Positions 1 to 8,286 of a DNA stretch of 64,000 nucleotides are shown here, in pieces (the first letter of the stretch is position 1; each line of letters starts with the position of its first letter). The stretch is taken from positions 44,520-108,519 of the forward strand of contig JAFQZK010000009.1 in the NCBI GenBank assembly GCA_017405965.1, in the 5' to 3' direction. The translations under genes and the position numbers were made by a program. Below the pieces are notes generated by a model, which saw nothing but the letters and a program-made list of their open reading frames with translations, was not told the origin of the DNA and did no database searches. Source of the DNA: Muribaculaceae bacterium (GTDB taxonomy: Bacteria > Bacteroidota > Bacteroidia > Bacteroidales > Muribaculaceae).

Positions 1-43
1 GGGGACCAGTGGGGCCGAGGACCGGCGGTTTCTTGACTAAGGG

Positions 44-1174
44 CTAGATCTCCTTGGTGAAGGCGCGGCGGCGCTTGTGCTGCTCGGTCTCAAAGTATTC
101 CCATTGCTTGAGCACCTTGGAGTTGAGTTCCAGCTCGCGGTTGCTCTCGGCCACCTTGTAGCCGTACTCGTTGAAGCAGGGAATCAAGTCGGTGAACAGC
201 AAGGAGTTGACACCCTTGTTCTGGAACTCGGGCTTGACGGCGATGAGCATCAGGTCCACCACGTCGTTGTGCTTGAAGGCCTTCAACAGAGGCATCCAAC
301 CAAAGGGTAACAGGCGGCCACGGTTCTTGATGAGTGCCCGCGCCATCGAGGGGATGGAGATGCCCACGGCGATGAGTTCGCGCGTGTCCTTCTCGACGGC
401 CATGGCCAGGTCGTTGAGGGGCAAGAAAGGCAGATACATCTTGATGTAGTGCTTGATCTGCTTGTCGGACAAGGGCGAATAACCGAATATCTCGTCATAG
501 GCCACATTGATCAACTTGAAGATGGCATCGCCATAGTCTGCCACGAGTTTCTTGCGGCTGGTGTACTTGATGGTCTCCAGGTTGTAGCGCTTGGAGACCA
601 GGTCGGAGATGCGTTGCATCTTCTCGGGGATATCCTTGGGGATGGTGATGAGCATTTCCAGCCAGTCGGCGTCTTTTACAAAGCCCAGGCGCTCCATGTG
701 CTTGGGATAATAGGGGTAGTTGTAGATGCCGCCGCTGGTACCCACACGGTCGAAGCCCTCGATGAGCATGCCCTCGGGGTCCATATCGGTGAAACTCAAC
801 GGACCGGTGAGATGCTCCATGCCCTTAGCCTTACCCCAGCGCGTCACGGCGTCGATGAGGGCGTCAACGACCTCGGCGTCATCGATGAAGTCGATGTAGC
901 TGAAGCGGGCCTCTTTCTTGCCCGAACGCTCGTTGCACACGTGGTTGATGATACCGGCGACACGTCCCACGATTTTGCCGTCACGGTAAGCCAGATAGTA
1001 AACCGCCTCACAGAAATCGAAAGCCGGGTTCTTGTCGGGCCTGAGGGTGTTGATTTCGTCGTTCACCAATGGGGGGACGAAGTACTCGCTGTCGCGGTAC
1101 AGCGTGTCGATGGGGAAATGGACAAACTTGAGCAGGTTGCTCTTGGTGGGTTGGATTTCTCTGATTTCAACCAT
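44..1174 (-). CDS. GNAT-superfamily-like protein, function unknown
   Basis: A 376-residue soluble protein with no signal peptide or membrane segment. The N-terminal half carries GNAT-like stretches (YLAYRDGKIVGRVAGI near residues 60-75, then a beta/alpha pattern). The C-terminal half repeats the pattern, with a segment like an acetyl-CoA-binding loop (VKPEFQNKGVNSLLF near 315-330). This double-GNAT layout resembles conserved Bacteroidetes proteins of unknown substrate; the assignment is from memory of the family pattern. The start at 1174 is an ATG. It lies directly downstream, on the same strand, of the zinc-ribbon gene and its small partner, but the 75-bp gap holds a short GACGGA repeat, so co-transcription is uncertain. 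The substrate cannot be inferred. Confidence 0.6.
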   Translation of the reverse strand: MVEIREIQPTKSNLLKFVHFPIDTLYRDSEYFVPPLVNDEINTLRPDKNPAFDFCEAVYYLAYRDGKIVGRVAGIINHVCNERSGKKEARFSYIDFIDDAEVVDALIDAVTRWGKAKGMEHLTGPLSFTDMDPEGMLIEGFDRVGTSGGIYNYPYYPKHMERLGFVKDADWLEMLITIPKDIPEKMQRISDLVSKRYNLETIKYTSRKKLVADYGDAIFKLINVAYDEIFGYSPLSDKQIKHYIKMYLPFLPLNDLAMAVEKDTRELIAVGISIPSMARALIKNRGRLLPFGWMPLLKAFKHNDVVDLMLIAVKPEFQNKGVNSLLFTDLIPCFNEYGYKVAESNRELELNSKVLKQWEYFETEQHKRRRAFTKEI

Positions 1175-1201
1175 ATTATTTTGTTTTTTAGTTCGCGGTG
1201 G

Positions 1202-1228
1202 GACGGATATGACGGAAATGACGGATTG
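1202..1228. repeat. 9-bp tandem repeat GACGGAnnn, three units
   Basis: Three consecutive 9-bp units, GACGGATAT, GACGGAAAT and GACGGATTG, sit in the gap between the GNAT-like gene and the 36-codon ORF. A longer, less regular array with the same ACGG core follows the gap gene at 27407-27470. Confidence 0.7.
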
Positions 1229-1249
1229 TTGATGGCTGAATACTCATCT

Positions 1250-1360
1250 TCATCCTGCGAAGGCGACATTGTTGAGCCACCACAGCAGGGCGAGCAAACC
1301 TGCCAGGATGAGATCCAGCTTAATGAAGAACCAAAAATAGTATCGTTTCTCGGGAGTCAT
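1250..1360 (-). CDS. small hydrophobic protein (36 aa)
   Basis: A 36-codon ORF starts 5 bp after the stop of the zinc-ribbon gene, so translational coupling is likely. The protein starts MTPEKRYYFWFFIK and continues with one hydrophobic stretch, LDLILAGLLALLWWLNNVAF, long enough to span the membrane. Aromatic and positively charged residues sit at its N-terminal side. No family is recognised. The support is position (same strand, tight spacing) and the coherent single-helix design; codon evidence is limited by length. Confidence 0.45.
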   Translation of the reverse strand: MTPEKRYYFWFFIKLDLILAGLLALLWWLNNVAFAG

Positions 1361-1365
1361 TTCTA

Positions 1366-2826
1366 TCAGTTGGCGTTCTTGGCCTTGTCGTGAACCAAGT
1401 CGTAGGAGATGGAACCGTTAGCCGTCTTGATGAGCACGGTGTTGTCGCCGCTGAAGCTGATGCCTGATGCAGCGCCGTTCTTGCCGGCATAGACGGTGAA
1501 GTACTTGCGGGTGTTCTTGTTGAAGCCCACTACCGAGCCCTTGGTGTCCAAGAATACCAGGTAACGGTCATTCTCGAGCTTGTCCTTGATCTCCTTCATG
1601 TTGATGATGGGCTTGTCGTACTGGGTGGGCTTCATCTTCACTTCCTCGCCCTCCTTGAGCTTGCCCAAGTTCTCGGCATTGTCGTGGTCCCACTTGGCGT
1701 CGGCATTCTCCTCGCCCGCCAGTGCTTTTTCCTCTTCTTCCTTGGCCTTGGCCTCTTCCTCAGCATCTATCTCGTCCTGCGTGGCAACGCGGATGGCACC
1801 GATGTTGGCAGCCTCCTGGCGCAGGAAAGCGCGCTCGCTGCTGTTGGTGCTCTCGAGAGGTCCTCGGCAATAGACATATTGGCGTCCGTCGGTGCGGGAA
1901 CGAATCTGTCCGTCGTAGGTCAAGGTGGTGAGTTTCTTGTTGTCGATGTCATACAGGCACAGTGTCACGCGGCCATTGTTGCCCTCGCCGGCACCCTTCA
2001 GGTGGTTGAGGAAGGCGAAGTAGAGGCACTGCTTTCCATCGACGGTCACGCCGCGCGGCACGTACATGGCATCGGCGATGAGCGAACTGTTGTCCATGAT
2101 GATGGAACGGCCGTCGAAGTACTTGGTCTGACCAATCTCGGTCTTCCACTGCGCACCGTCACGGGTGAGGTTATAGAGCTTGATGAAGGGACGGTCGGTG
2201 TCGTCCTTGTAGGTCACGCCGACAATGCGCTCGGGGGTGTCGGGGTCGGTGCTACCAAAGCGCACTGCACATCCAGTGTAGGCCTTGTCCTCGGTCAAGT
2301 TGTTGCGGCTGAGCTCGGCCGTGAGCACCGCCATCGGGTCTTGACTACCGTCGGCAATGATTGCAGCACTGTCGGCCCGCGCCTCGAGACGGTCGTTCTC
2401 CTGACTGTTGCAATGGCGCAGGAGGCTCAGCAGCGCAATGGCAAGGATAGCCAACACGGCGCCGATAATCAAGTTGCGGTTGAAGTTGGAGCGTCCGCCG
2501 CCATCATCCTCGTCGTCATCATCGTCATCGTTACGGGGAGGTTCGGGCTGCTGCCAGGCATTGGCCTGACGCTGGGCGGCACGTTTCTGCTCGTTGTAGG
2601 TGGTTTCAGGACGTTGAGCCATTGTTGGAGCGGGGGCCACCGGCTCGCGGCTGGCCACTTTCACCGCATTGTCAACAGCCTTGCCGCAATGTGGGCAAAA
2701 GACCGACGTTGAGGGCATCGGCTGATGACAGTAGCTGCAAGTCACTTCGTTACTCATGCGGTATCCGCAACGGTTACAAAAAACTGAACCCTCGGGCACC
2801 TCGTGTCCGCAATGTTGGCATCTCAT
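1366..2826 (-). CDS. double zinc-ribbon membrane protein
   Basis: A 486-residue protein. Two CxxC-x(n)-CxxC zinc ribbons occupy residues 3-50 (CQHCGHEVPEGSVFCNRCG and CSYCHQPMPSTSVFCPHCG). An acidic linker follows (a run of Asp/Glu near 100-108), then one membrane helix (LIIGAVLAILAIALLSLL near 120-137). The long exported or periplasmic domain has short beta-rich repeats and a Lys/Glu-rich insert near 350-390. Zinc-ribbon plus transmembrane proteins of this kind are common in Bacteroidales and have no defined role. The start ATG at 2826 is the only one that includes the first Cys pair. A minus-strand -7 element (TAATTTTG, 2939-2932) lies 106 bp upstream. Confidence 0.75.
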   Translation of the reverse strand: MRCQHCGHEVPEGSVFCNRCGYRMSNEVTCSYCHQPMPSTSVFCPHCGKAVDNAVKVASREPVAPAPTMAQRPETTYNEQKRAAQRQANAWQQPEPPRNDDDDDDEDDGGGRSNFNRNLIIGAVLAILAIALLSLLRHCNSQENDRLEARADSAAIIADGSQDPMAVLTAELSRNNLTEDKAYTGCAVRFGSTDPDTPERIVGVTYKDDTDRPFIKLYNLTRDGAQWKTEIGQTKYFDGRSIIMDNSSLIADAMYVPRGVTVDGKQCLYFAFLNHLKGAGEGNNGRVTLCLYDIDNKKLTTLTYDGQIRSRTDGRQYVYCRGPLESTNSSERAFLRQEAANIGAIRVATQDEIDAEEEAKAKEEEEKALAGEENADAKWDHDNAENLGKLKEGEEVKMKPTQYDKPIINMKEIKDKLENDRYLVFLDTKGSVVGFNKNTRKYFTVYAGKNGAASGISFSGDNTVLIKTANGSISYDLVHDKAKNAN

Positions 2827-2931
2827 CTTCGTAGTTTATTTATTGCTTGGATTAAACTTCGTCATGTTTCAATCAACTTGTCGTGACCTGCCGAAATACA
2901 ATTCATCGAGCCTACGCAAGTTTTCAAACTG

Positions 2932-2939
2932 CAAAATTA
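2932..2939 (-). promoter_or_regulatory. Bacteroidetes -7 element for zinc-ribbon gene
   Basis: TAATTTTG on the minus strand fits the TAnnTTTG consensus and lies 106 bp upstream of the start. No clear -33 TTTG is seen at the expected distance. Confidence 0.35.
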
Positions 2940-2989
2940 CGCAATAATCTTTGATTATTGTCCTTTTTCAAGAAAAACTTTACCGTACC

Positions 2990-3030
2990 CCTGATAAGAA
3001 AAGTGGAGGCGCAAAATCTTGCGCCTCCAC
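2990..3030 (-). terminator. intrinsic terminator of secreted-protein gene
   Basis: A perfect 12-bp stem (GTGGAGGCGCAA at 3003-3014 with its complement at 3019-3030) and a 4-nt loop. On the minus strand it is followed by TTTTCTTATC. It lies 39 bp beyond the stop of the gene at 3070. Confidence 0.85.
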
Positions 3031-3069
3031 AATTGAGTCTGTTATCTCTAACAGTTAAATGCTAATAGC

Positions 3070-4128
3070 TTACTTCACAACCTTAACAGCGCTGGTGGTG
3101 CCGTCGGTGTAGGTGGTAACCACGATGGTCATACCCTCGGCCTGCTGCATCTCCTGGCCAGCCATGTTGAAGTAGCGAACGCCGGCAACGGTCTTGCCAC
3201 TCATGAGCTCATCGAGAGCGGTAGCTACAGTGAACTCATAAGCTACATCCTCGCTCCTGTTCTCACCGATGAAGGCGTAAGCCTCGACGCGAACCTTCTC
3301 ACCGTTGTTCTCGAACCAGATCTCACCCTCGGTGTCCCCGTACAGGGTCCAGTCGGTCCTCAGAACCCACTCCTCGGCAACGGGATCCCAAACCAGGACG
3401 CGGTACATGATTTCGCTGCCCTCGGTGGTCGGGGTGATGTCAACACCGTAACCGGTAACACCGTCGATGGTGTAGCCATTGAAGACGGGAGCGCCTACAG
3501 TAACGGGCTCAACGGGAGTTGTGCCAGCCTCATAGGTGAAGGTGCACTTGTTCAGAGCGTTAAAGGTGCCTTCATCCCATGAACCATAGTGATCATAGCC
3601 AACATAAGCGGTATTCTCTTCCATCTCTTCACCGAGGAAGTAGGTGGTACCCCAAGAACCAGAACCGTCCCAGAAGCACTCGACGAGCAGGTTGCCACCA
3701 TTGTACTCAAAAGGCTCATCCAGAGTGAAAGTCAGGTAAAGGCCACCATACTCAGGCTCTACAGAGGCAACTACAGTAGCGCCGCCAATCATAGGATCCT
3801 CATCGGCAAAGGCGGTCTGCTCAACCTCCTTGAGAGCGAGCAGAATCTCACCACCCTGGAAAGCGATGGAATAATTTGAATATTCATCGCCCCAAGTGGC
3901 AGCGGTGTAGAACGTCAACCCGGTGATCTTGCCACCAGCCATCTCGGTCAGCATATCAGCGGGATAAATCTGCTGAGCCATACCTTCGGTGTCATACCAG
4001 TAGCCATAAACGGGAATGGCACCCCAAGCATCCTCACCAACCACACCGTTATCACAAACGGTCAACTCATTGGCCTGTGAGGCAAATGCCATCATGGCCA
4101 CAGCAACTAAAGTAAAGAATTTCTTCAT
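3070..4128 (-). CDS. secreted protein with T9SS-like C-terminal tail
   Basis: A 352-residue protein beginning MKKFFTLVAVAMMAFASQA, a typical Sec signal peptide. An upstream TTG in the same frame would put the signal peptide in the middle, so the ATG at 4128 is chosen. The mature part is beta-rich (AGGKITGLTFYTAATW, GGLYLTFTLDEPFEYNGGNLLVECFW). It ends in a conserved-looking module, RYFNMAGQEM, then GMTIVVTTYTDGTTSAVKVVK split across the tail. Many secreted Prevotella and Muribaculaceae proteins end this way, which is compatible with a type IX-style sorting or anchoring signal. The middle part resembles fibronectin/adhesin-like surface proteins, but no specific family is recognised. A strong terminator follows. 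Confidence 0.75.
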   Translation of the reverse strand: MKKFFTLVAVAMMAFASQANELTVCDNGVVGEDAWGAIPVYGYWYDTEGMAQQIYPADMLTEMAGGKITGLTFYTAATWGDEYSNYSIAFQGGEILLALKEVEQTAFADEDPMIGGATVVASVEPEYGGLYLTFTLDEPFEYNGGNLLVECFWDGSGSWGTTYFLGEEMEENTAYVGYDHYGSWDEGTFNALNKCTFTYEAGTTPVEPVTVGAPVFNGYTIDGVTGYGVDITPTTEGSEIMYRVLVWDPVAEEWVLRTDWTLYGDTEGEIWFENNGEKVRVEAYAFIGENRSEDVAYEFTVATALDELMSGKTVAGVRYFNMAGQEMQQAEGMTIVVTTYTDGTTSAVKVVK

Positions 4129-4313
4129 AATGAAACTTGTTTTTAAAAAGTGTTTATAAAGTGAATAATAACTGTCAAGTTCAATAAATTCAGATTGAAG
4201 TACGAAATTACTCAAAAAATGTGGAGTGGAATATTTATTGCGTATTAATTTAAAATATTTTAACAATTATTCCATAGGCAGTAACAATTCAGCCAATCAA
4301 CCTCACGCAAAAC

Positions 4314-4360
4314 CGCCAAGTCGCTAAGTCTTTCAACATAAATATCTTAGCGACTTGACG
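4314..4360. terminator. hairpin downstream of psuG
   Basis: A 15-bp inverted repeat with one mismatch: CGCCAAGTCGCTAAG at 4314-4328 and CTTAGCGACTTGACG at 4346-4360, with a 17-nt loop. It lies 43 bp after the psuG stop (minus strand) and is followed by GTTTTGCG, a weak U-tract. It may terminate psuG, or it may be a dispersed element, since the CGCTAAG core recurs at 14558-14579 and 35084. Confidence 0.5.
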
Positions 4361-4403
4361 ACATTGTCTATACTCTATTGACTGGCGTTCTCGCAGAAAA
4401 GAC

Positions 4404-5318
4404 TTACAGTCGGTGTAGTGCCGCGGCGGTCTTTGCGGCTAAGCGGGCGTTGTTGAGCACCAGCTGGATGTTGCTGGCGAGGCTGTCGCCACCAGTGAGA
4501 TCCTTAACCTTGGCCAACAGGAAAGGCGTCGTTTCCTTGCCCCGGATGCCCAGTCGATTGGCCTCGCCGATGGCCTCGTCAATGGCCTTGTTGATGACAT
4601 CGGCAGGCATGGAATACTCCTCGGGGATGGGATTGGTGACAAGCATGCCGCCTTGCAAGCCCATGTCTAGTTTTGCACGGAAGGCATCGGCGAGTTCCTC
4701 GGGAGTGTCGATGCGGTAGTCCACCTTGAAGCCGCTGTGACGGGTGTAGAAGGCAGGCAACTCCTCGGTACCGTAGCCGATGACAGGCACGCCCTTGGTC
4801 TCGAGGTACTCCAGCGTGAGGCCCAAGTCGAGAATCGACTTTGCACCGGCACAGATGACCATGACGGGTGTCATCGCCAGTTCCTCGAGGTCGGCGCTGA
4901 TGTCCATCGTGGTTTCGGCTCCGCGGTGGACGCCACCGATGCCGCCGGTAGCAAACACCTTGATGCCAGCCATAGCGGCGATGATCATCGTGGTAGTCAC
5001 TGTGGTGGCACCGTCCTGGCCACGGGCGATGAGCACGGGCAGGTCACGGCGCGACGCCTTGGTCACCGCCTGGCCTTTGCGGCCCAAATACTCGATTTCG
5101 TCGGGTGTGCAGCCCGCCTTGAGTTTGCCGCCGATGATGGCGATGGTGGCGGGCACGGCCCCGTTGTCACGGATGGTCTGTTCCACACGCAGTGCCGTCT
5201 CGACATTCTGGGGATAGGGCATGCCGTGGGAGATGATGGTGGACTCGAGGGCAACTACGGGACGGCCCTCGTCAAGTGCCTGTTGCACTTCGGGTGAGAT
5301 GGATAGATAGTTGTTCAT
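4404..5318 (-). CDS. psuG: pseudouridine-5'-phosphate glycosidase
   Basis: PsuG splits pseudouridine 5'-phosphate into uracil and ribose 5-phosphate in the cytoplasm. The 304-residue protein has the usual family length. It keeps the expected active-site positions: Glu25 in ALESTIISHGMPYPQN, Lys87 in VTKASRRD, Asp143 in the MDISADLEEL stretch, and the Schiff-base Lys160 in GAKSILDLGLTLEYL. These match E. coli Glu31, Lys93, Asp149 and Lys166 with a constant offset of six. The ATG at 5318 is chosen because anything upstream reads through the CTAGA repeat array. The psuK gene lies directly upstream on the same strand, so the two form the pseudouridine catabolic pair. Confidence 0.95.
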   Translation of the reverse strand: MNNYLSISPEVQQALDEGRPVVALESTIISHGMPYPQNVETALRVEQTIRDNGAVPATIAIIGGKLKAGCTPDEIEYLGRKGQAVTKASRRDLPVLIARGQDGATTVTTTMIIAAMAGIKVFATGGIGGVHRGAETTMDISADLEELAMTPVMVICAGAKSILDLGLTLEYLETKGVPVIGYGTEELPAFYTRHSGFKVDYRIDTPEELADAFRAKLDMGLQGGMLVTNPIPEEYSMPADVINKAIDEAIGEANRLGIRGKETTPFLLAKVKDLTGGDSLASNIQLVLNNARLAAKTAAALHRL

Positions 5319-5341
5319 ATTATTGATCGTTTTATTAAAGG

Positions 5342-5395
5342 CTAGAGGGGCTAGATGCTCTAGAGAAACTAGAGAAACTAGAGGTGCTAGATATA
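5342..5395. repeat. 9-bp tandem array CTAGAnnnn between psuK and psuG
   Basis: Six consecutive 9-bp units each begin with CTAGA and have a variable 4-nt tail: CTAGAGGGG, CTAGATGCT, CTAGAGAAA twice, CTAGAGGTG, CTAGATATA. The last unit overlaps the psuK stop codon (CTA at 5387-5389 is the reverse of TAG). A sister array of seven units follows upp at 9899-9961. Confidence 0.9.
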
Positions 5396-6283
5396 ATTGT
5401 TGATGTCGGGATTGACGGTCTGGGTCGAGAGCAAGGTGGCATGGGCGGCCTTGAGGCCGATACGGGCACAGTCGGGGAAGGGCTCCCGGCACATCTGGGC
5501 ATGGGCCACACCTGCGATGAAGGCATCGCCCGCCCCGGTGGTGTTGATGACACGGGTGGGAATGGCTTTGAGGTGCTCGTGGCGCACACCGTCACTGCAA
5601 TAAACGCCCTCGCTGCCTAAGGTGATATAGACTTGGGCAATGCCCATTGCCGTGAGGCGGTCGGCAGCCGCTCTAACAGTGTCACAGCCAGTGACGGCCA
5701 ACGCCTCTATCTGGTTGAGTTTCACGCTATGCAAGCGTTTTGCCTGGCTCTGCTGCAATGCCTTGATGACACGGGGCGCCTTGGCCGTGCTCACGGTATC
5801 GACCATGAGCGGAGCAGTGCAGTGATCGATGAGGAATTGCAGGGCATCGGTAGAAATATTGGTATCGGCAATCACACATTCCGAGTTATTGATGTCGGAG
5901 ATGCGGGCCGCCAGAAACTCGGGATTGATGTGCGAAATGATATCGGTGTCGGCTACAGCGGCAATCATGTCGCCCGTCAGGTCGTTGACACACAAGTACA
6001 GGCCATTGCGCATGCCCTCGCAGCGTTCACTCATACCGAGGTCCAAGCCGACAGCCTGGCACTCGCGCCAGCACATCTCGCCGAAGGTCTCGCCACCGAA
6101 TGCACTCACAAACTTCACATGGTGGCCCATGAGCCGCAGATTGTGGGCGATGTTACGCGCCACTCCGCCACAGCCCAGAGTCACCTGGCCCGGCACCGAG
6201 TCGGCAGGGACGAACGGCGCCGTCAATGCCGCCGAAATGTCCATGTTCACACCACCAATAACAGTTACATATCCATTCATCAT
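5387..6283 (-). CDS. psuK: pseudouridine kinase (PfkB family)
   Basis: PsuK phosphorylates pseudouridine to the 5'-phosphate used by PsuG. The 298-residue protein begins with the ribokinase-type strand VTVIGGVNMDISA. It has the PfkB signature 1 region (GCGGVARNIAHNLRLMG near 38-54) and ends with the second signature, NTTGAGDAFIAG, whose Asp is the catalytic base and whose Gly loop forms the anion hole. The psuK identity within PfkB rests on its place directly upstream of psuG. Its own start lies 12 bp after the stop of the upstream esterase gene, giving an esterase-psuK-psuG operon. The start is one of two adjacent ATGs (6283 or 6280). Confidence 0.9.
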   Translation of the reverse strand: MMNGYVTVIGGVNMDISAALTAPFVPADSVPGQVTLGCGGVARNIAHNLRLMGHHVKFVSAFGGETFGEMCWRECQAVGLDLGMSERCEGMRNGLYLCVNDLTGDMIAAVADTDIISHINPEFLAARISDINNSECVIADTNISTDALQFLIDHCTAPLMVDTVSTAKAPRVIKALQQSQAKRLHSVKLNQIEALAVTGCDTVRAAADRLTAMGIAQVYITLGSEGVYCSDGVRHEHLKAIPTRVINTTGAGDAFIAGVAHAQMCREPFPDCARIGLKAAHATLLSTQTVNPDINNYI

Positions 6284-6295
6284 TTTTTCCAGGTA

Positions 6296-7234
6296 TTATT
6301 TTCCAAGTAAGAACAAAAGCGGTTGGTCCAGGCGTTTGGCCCAACAGGTCTCGTTGTGGCCGTCGCCATCAAACACAAGGCTCCTGTAGTGCAGCTTGTC
6401 CCAGCCTTTAGCGACAACGACACTGTCGAGCAATTCCTGATAGGGGCCGTAGTCGGCATCAAAGTCCTCGGTGCCGTGGTCCATGTAGATGAGGCTGCCG
6501 TTCGCCTCGGGCAGATGTTGCCCCACATAGTCCCGAAAGCCTGTAGCCCACTGTTCGCCTTTAAATCCATCAGGCAAATGCGCCATCGACAAGTGAGACG
6601 AGAGGCAAGCCACCCCGCCGAACACCTGCGGGTATTCACACAGGGCATAGAGCGAAATCAGACCGCCCATGCTGGAGCCCATCATGAAGGTGTGCTCACG
6701 GGCAGCCAACGGCTTGTAGCGGTCATCGATAAAGGGCTTCAACTCCTTGACGATGAACTGCAGATAAGCGTCGCCCGAGAGTTTATCGATTTTAGCCTTC
6801 TTGCGGTCGGCTTCGGCCACATGCTGCCAAGTTTTGGCCGGGAAATACTCGGTGAGGCGGTCGTCGGTGTTATAGATGCCCACGACGATACACGGCCTGA
6901 TGACGCCAGCCCGTATCAGGCTGTCCATCACCTCATCGACATGCCACTCCTGGCGGTTCCACGTCGTGGTGGCATCGAACAGCATGTTGCCGTCGTGCAT
7001 GTAGAGCACATCGCACGAGTCACCCGTCTGATAGCCCTCGGGCAGCCAGACGACCACATCCCTGGACGGGACAAACTGCGACTCGAACTGCGGGAAGCGC
7101 TCCAATGTCCCGTGACTTGCCGTGGGAGTCGTATTGCGAGGCGGCCTCATACACCAGGCCAATGCGACCACCAGCAGGAACAAAAGTGTTCCCAACTGCC
7201 ATAACCTTATCTTGGTTTTACGTCCTAAAGCCAT
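6296..7234 (-). CDS. membrane-anchored alpha/beta-hydrolase esterase
   Basis: A 312-residue putative esterase of the Fes/IroE-like (esterase D) fold. An N-terminal membrane anchor (LWQLGTLLFLLVVALAW, residues 11-27) places the enzyme on the outer face of the inner membrane or exports it. The nucleophile elbow is GSSMGG with Ser188. Asp in GTEDFDADYG and His in DGDGHNE complete a plausible triad. The start at 7234 is preferred over an in-frame upstream codon at 7276, because a minus-strand -7 element (TATCTTTG, 7265-7258) lies between them. It heads the psuK-psuG operon, so it may act on a nucleoside or nucleotide conjugate, but the substrate is unknown. Confidence 0.75.
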   Translation of the reverse strand: MALGRKTKIRLWQLGTLLFLLVVALAWCMRPPRNTTPTASHGTLERFPQFESQFVPSRDVVVWLPEGYQTGDSCDVLYMHDGNMLFDATTTWNRQEWHVDEVMDSLIRAGVIRPCIVVGIYNTDDRLTEYFPAKTWQHVAEADRKKAKIDKLSGDAYLQFIVKELKPFIDDRYKPLAAREHTFMMGSSMGGLISLYALCEYPQVFGGVACLSSHLSMAHLPDGFKGEQWATGFRDYVGQHLPEANGSLIYMDHGTEDFDADYGPYQELLDSVVVAKGWDKLHYRSLVFDGDGHNETCWAKRLDQPLLFLLGK

Positions 7235-7257
7235 AATTCTTGGATATTTCTCATCTG

Positions 7258-7265
7258 CAAAGATA
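7258..7265 (-). promoter_or_regulatory. -7 element of esterase-psuK-psuG operon
   Basis: TATCTTTG on the minus strand, 24 bp upstream of the ATG at 7234. It fits TAnnTTTG; the -33 box is weak. A divergent plus-strand TATCTTTG lies at 7338-7345. Confidence 0.5.
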
Positions 7266-7337
7266 AAACAAATCAATCATAACGGCACATTTTTTATTTT
7301 TTATGATGAAATGCGGTGACTTTAAGGCGAAGTTTTA

Positions 7338-7345
7338 TATCTTTG
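7338..7345 (+). promoter_or_regulatory. -7 element of SDR-ribF-upp genes
   Basis: TATCTTTG, 37 bp upstream of the SDR start, in the divergent gap. It fits the Bacteroidetes -7 consensus; no good TTTG is seen at -33. Confidence 0.5.
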
Positions 7346-7382
7346 CAGGTTAGAACGAAATGAACCATAAAACTAAAACGAT

Positions 7383-8243
7383 ATGATGACCGATAATGAT
7401 AAAGTGCTGGATGCCGATGTCAAGCCATTATACATTGTAACCGGCTCCACCGACAGCATGGGCAGTGTGATTACCCGCAAACTCGCCGAGCAGGGCAAAG
7501 CCGTGCTGCTGGCGAGCCGCGACATCCAAAAGGCCGAGAACTTTGCCACCCAACTGCGCAAAGTGACTCGCAACAAGGACATCTCCTGCCTGCAACTGGA
7601 CCTGAACTCCTTTGAACTGGTCAACGACTTTGTGGCACTCCTGCGTGCGTTGAAGCGCCCCATCGCGGCCCTTATCAACAATGCCGGCCTGCTGCCCCGC
7701 CGCAGCGAGATATCGCCCAACGGCTTTGAACACGCAGTGCAGGTGAACTACCTGAGCACCGTGCTGTTGTCGATGCAGGTCTATCCGCTGATTGAGGAGG
7801 GCGGCAGCATCATCCTGTCGACCAGCGTGTCGCGCCGCTTTGTTACTCTCCCGTATGAGTTCCCCGCCGTGTCCCATTTCACGCCGCTGGGAGCCTATGC
7901 CCAAAGCAAGCTGGCGCTGACCTTGTTCTCCATCTACATGTCCAGCACCATGAAGACGCGCCGTGTTGCCGTGAACTGCGTGAATCCCGGCTTGCTGAAG
8001 AGCGGAGCCATCGCCATGTCGCGCTGGATGGATCGCGTTCCCGACTACCTGAGCCGCAACATCCCCAGCCCCGAGGCAGGCGTCGTGCCCACCATGCGTG
8101 CGCTGGAGAGCAACGAGACCGGTTACTTGTTCTCGGGCACCGACAGAAAGGTGAAGACCTCCACCATGCTCAGGAACCGCGAGATGTTCATCCGCTTGTG
8201 CAACGACACGATGCGCATCCTCAAAGAGCACATCGACAAATGA
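7383..8243 (+). CDS. short-chain dehydrogenase/reductase
   Basis: A 286-residue Rossmann-fold oxidoreductase. It has the cofactor loop TGSTDSMG (20-27), the NNAG motif (99-102) and the catalytic YxxxK as YAQSK (Tyr172, Lys176), with Ser in SIILSTSVS (around 146-150). The length and the region after NNAG (NGFEHAVQVNYLS) resemble the retinol-dehydrogenase-like/WW-domain-oxidoreductase branch of classical SDRs. An NADP preference is possible (ASRD after the second strand) but not certain. It precedes ribF by 43 bp on the same strand. The substrate is unknown. Confidence 0.85.
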   Translation: MMTDNDKVLDADVKPLYIVTGSTDSMGSVITRKLAEQGKAVLLASRDIQKAENFATQLRKVTRNKDISCLQLDLNSFELVNDFVALLRALKRPIAALINNAGLLPRRSEISPNGFEHAVQVNYLSTVLLSMQVYPLIEEGGSIILSTSVSRRFVTLPYEFPAVSHFTPLGAYAQSKLALTLFSIYMSSTMKTRRVAVNCVNPGLLKSGAIAMSRWMDRVPDYLSRNIPSPEAGVVPTMRALESNETGYLFSGTDRKVKTSTMLRNREMFIRLCNDTMRILKEHIDK

Positions 8244-8286
8244 GGTATCAACTCTGCAAGCCCTCAAGAAAAAAACAAAAACAGGA

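Noticed and set aside
449-1393. Long plus-strand open frame (314 codons) opposite the GNAT-like gene
   Set aside because: It is the antisense of a well-supported gene in GC-rich third-position register, has low-complexity His/Val/Asp/Gly-rich sequence, and matches no domain. The same applies to the frames at 1684-2712, 4737-5297, 5633-6310, 6323-7204, 7428-8348, 8248-9204, 9879-10733, 35601-36938, 38939-39757, 40373-41308, 42858-43448, 46003-46878 and 47619-48641.
8244-8286. FMN riboswitch upstream of ribF
   Set aside because: Only 43 bp separate the SDR gene from ribF, with none of the conserved RFN-element segments.
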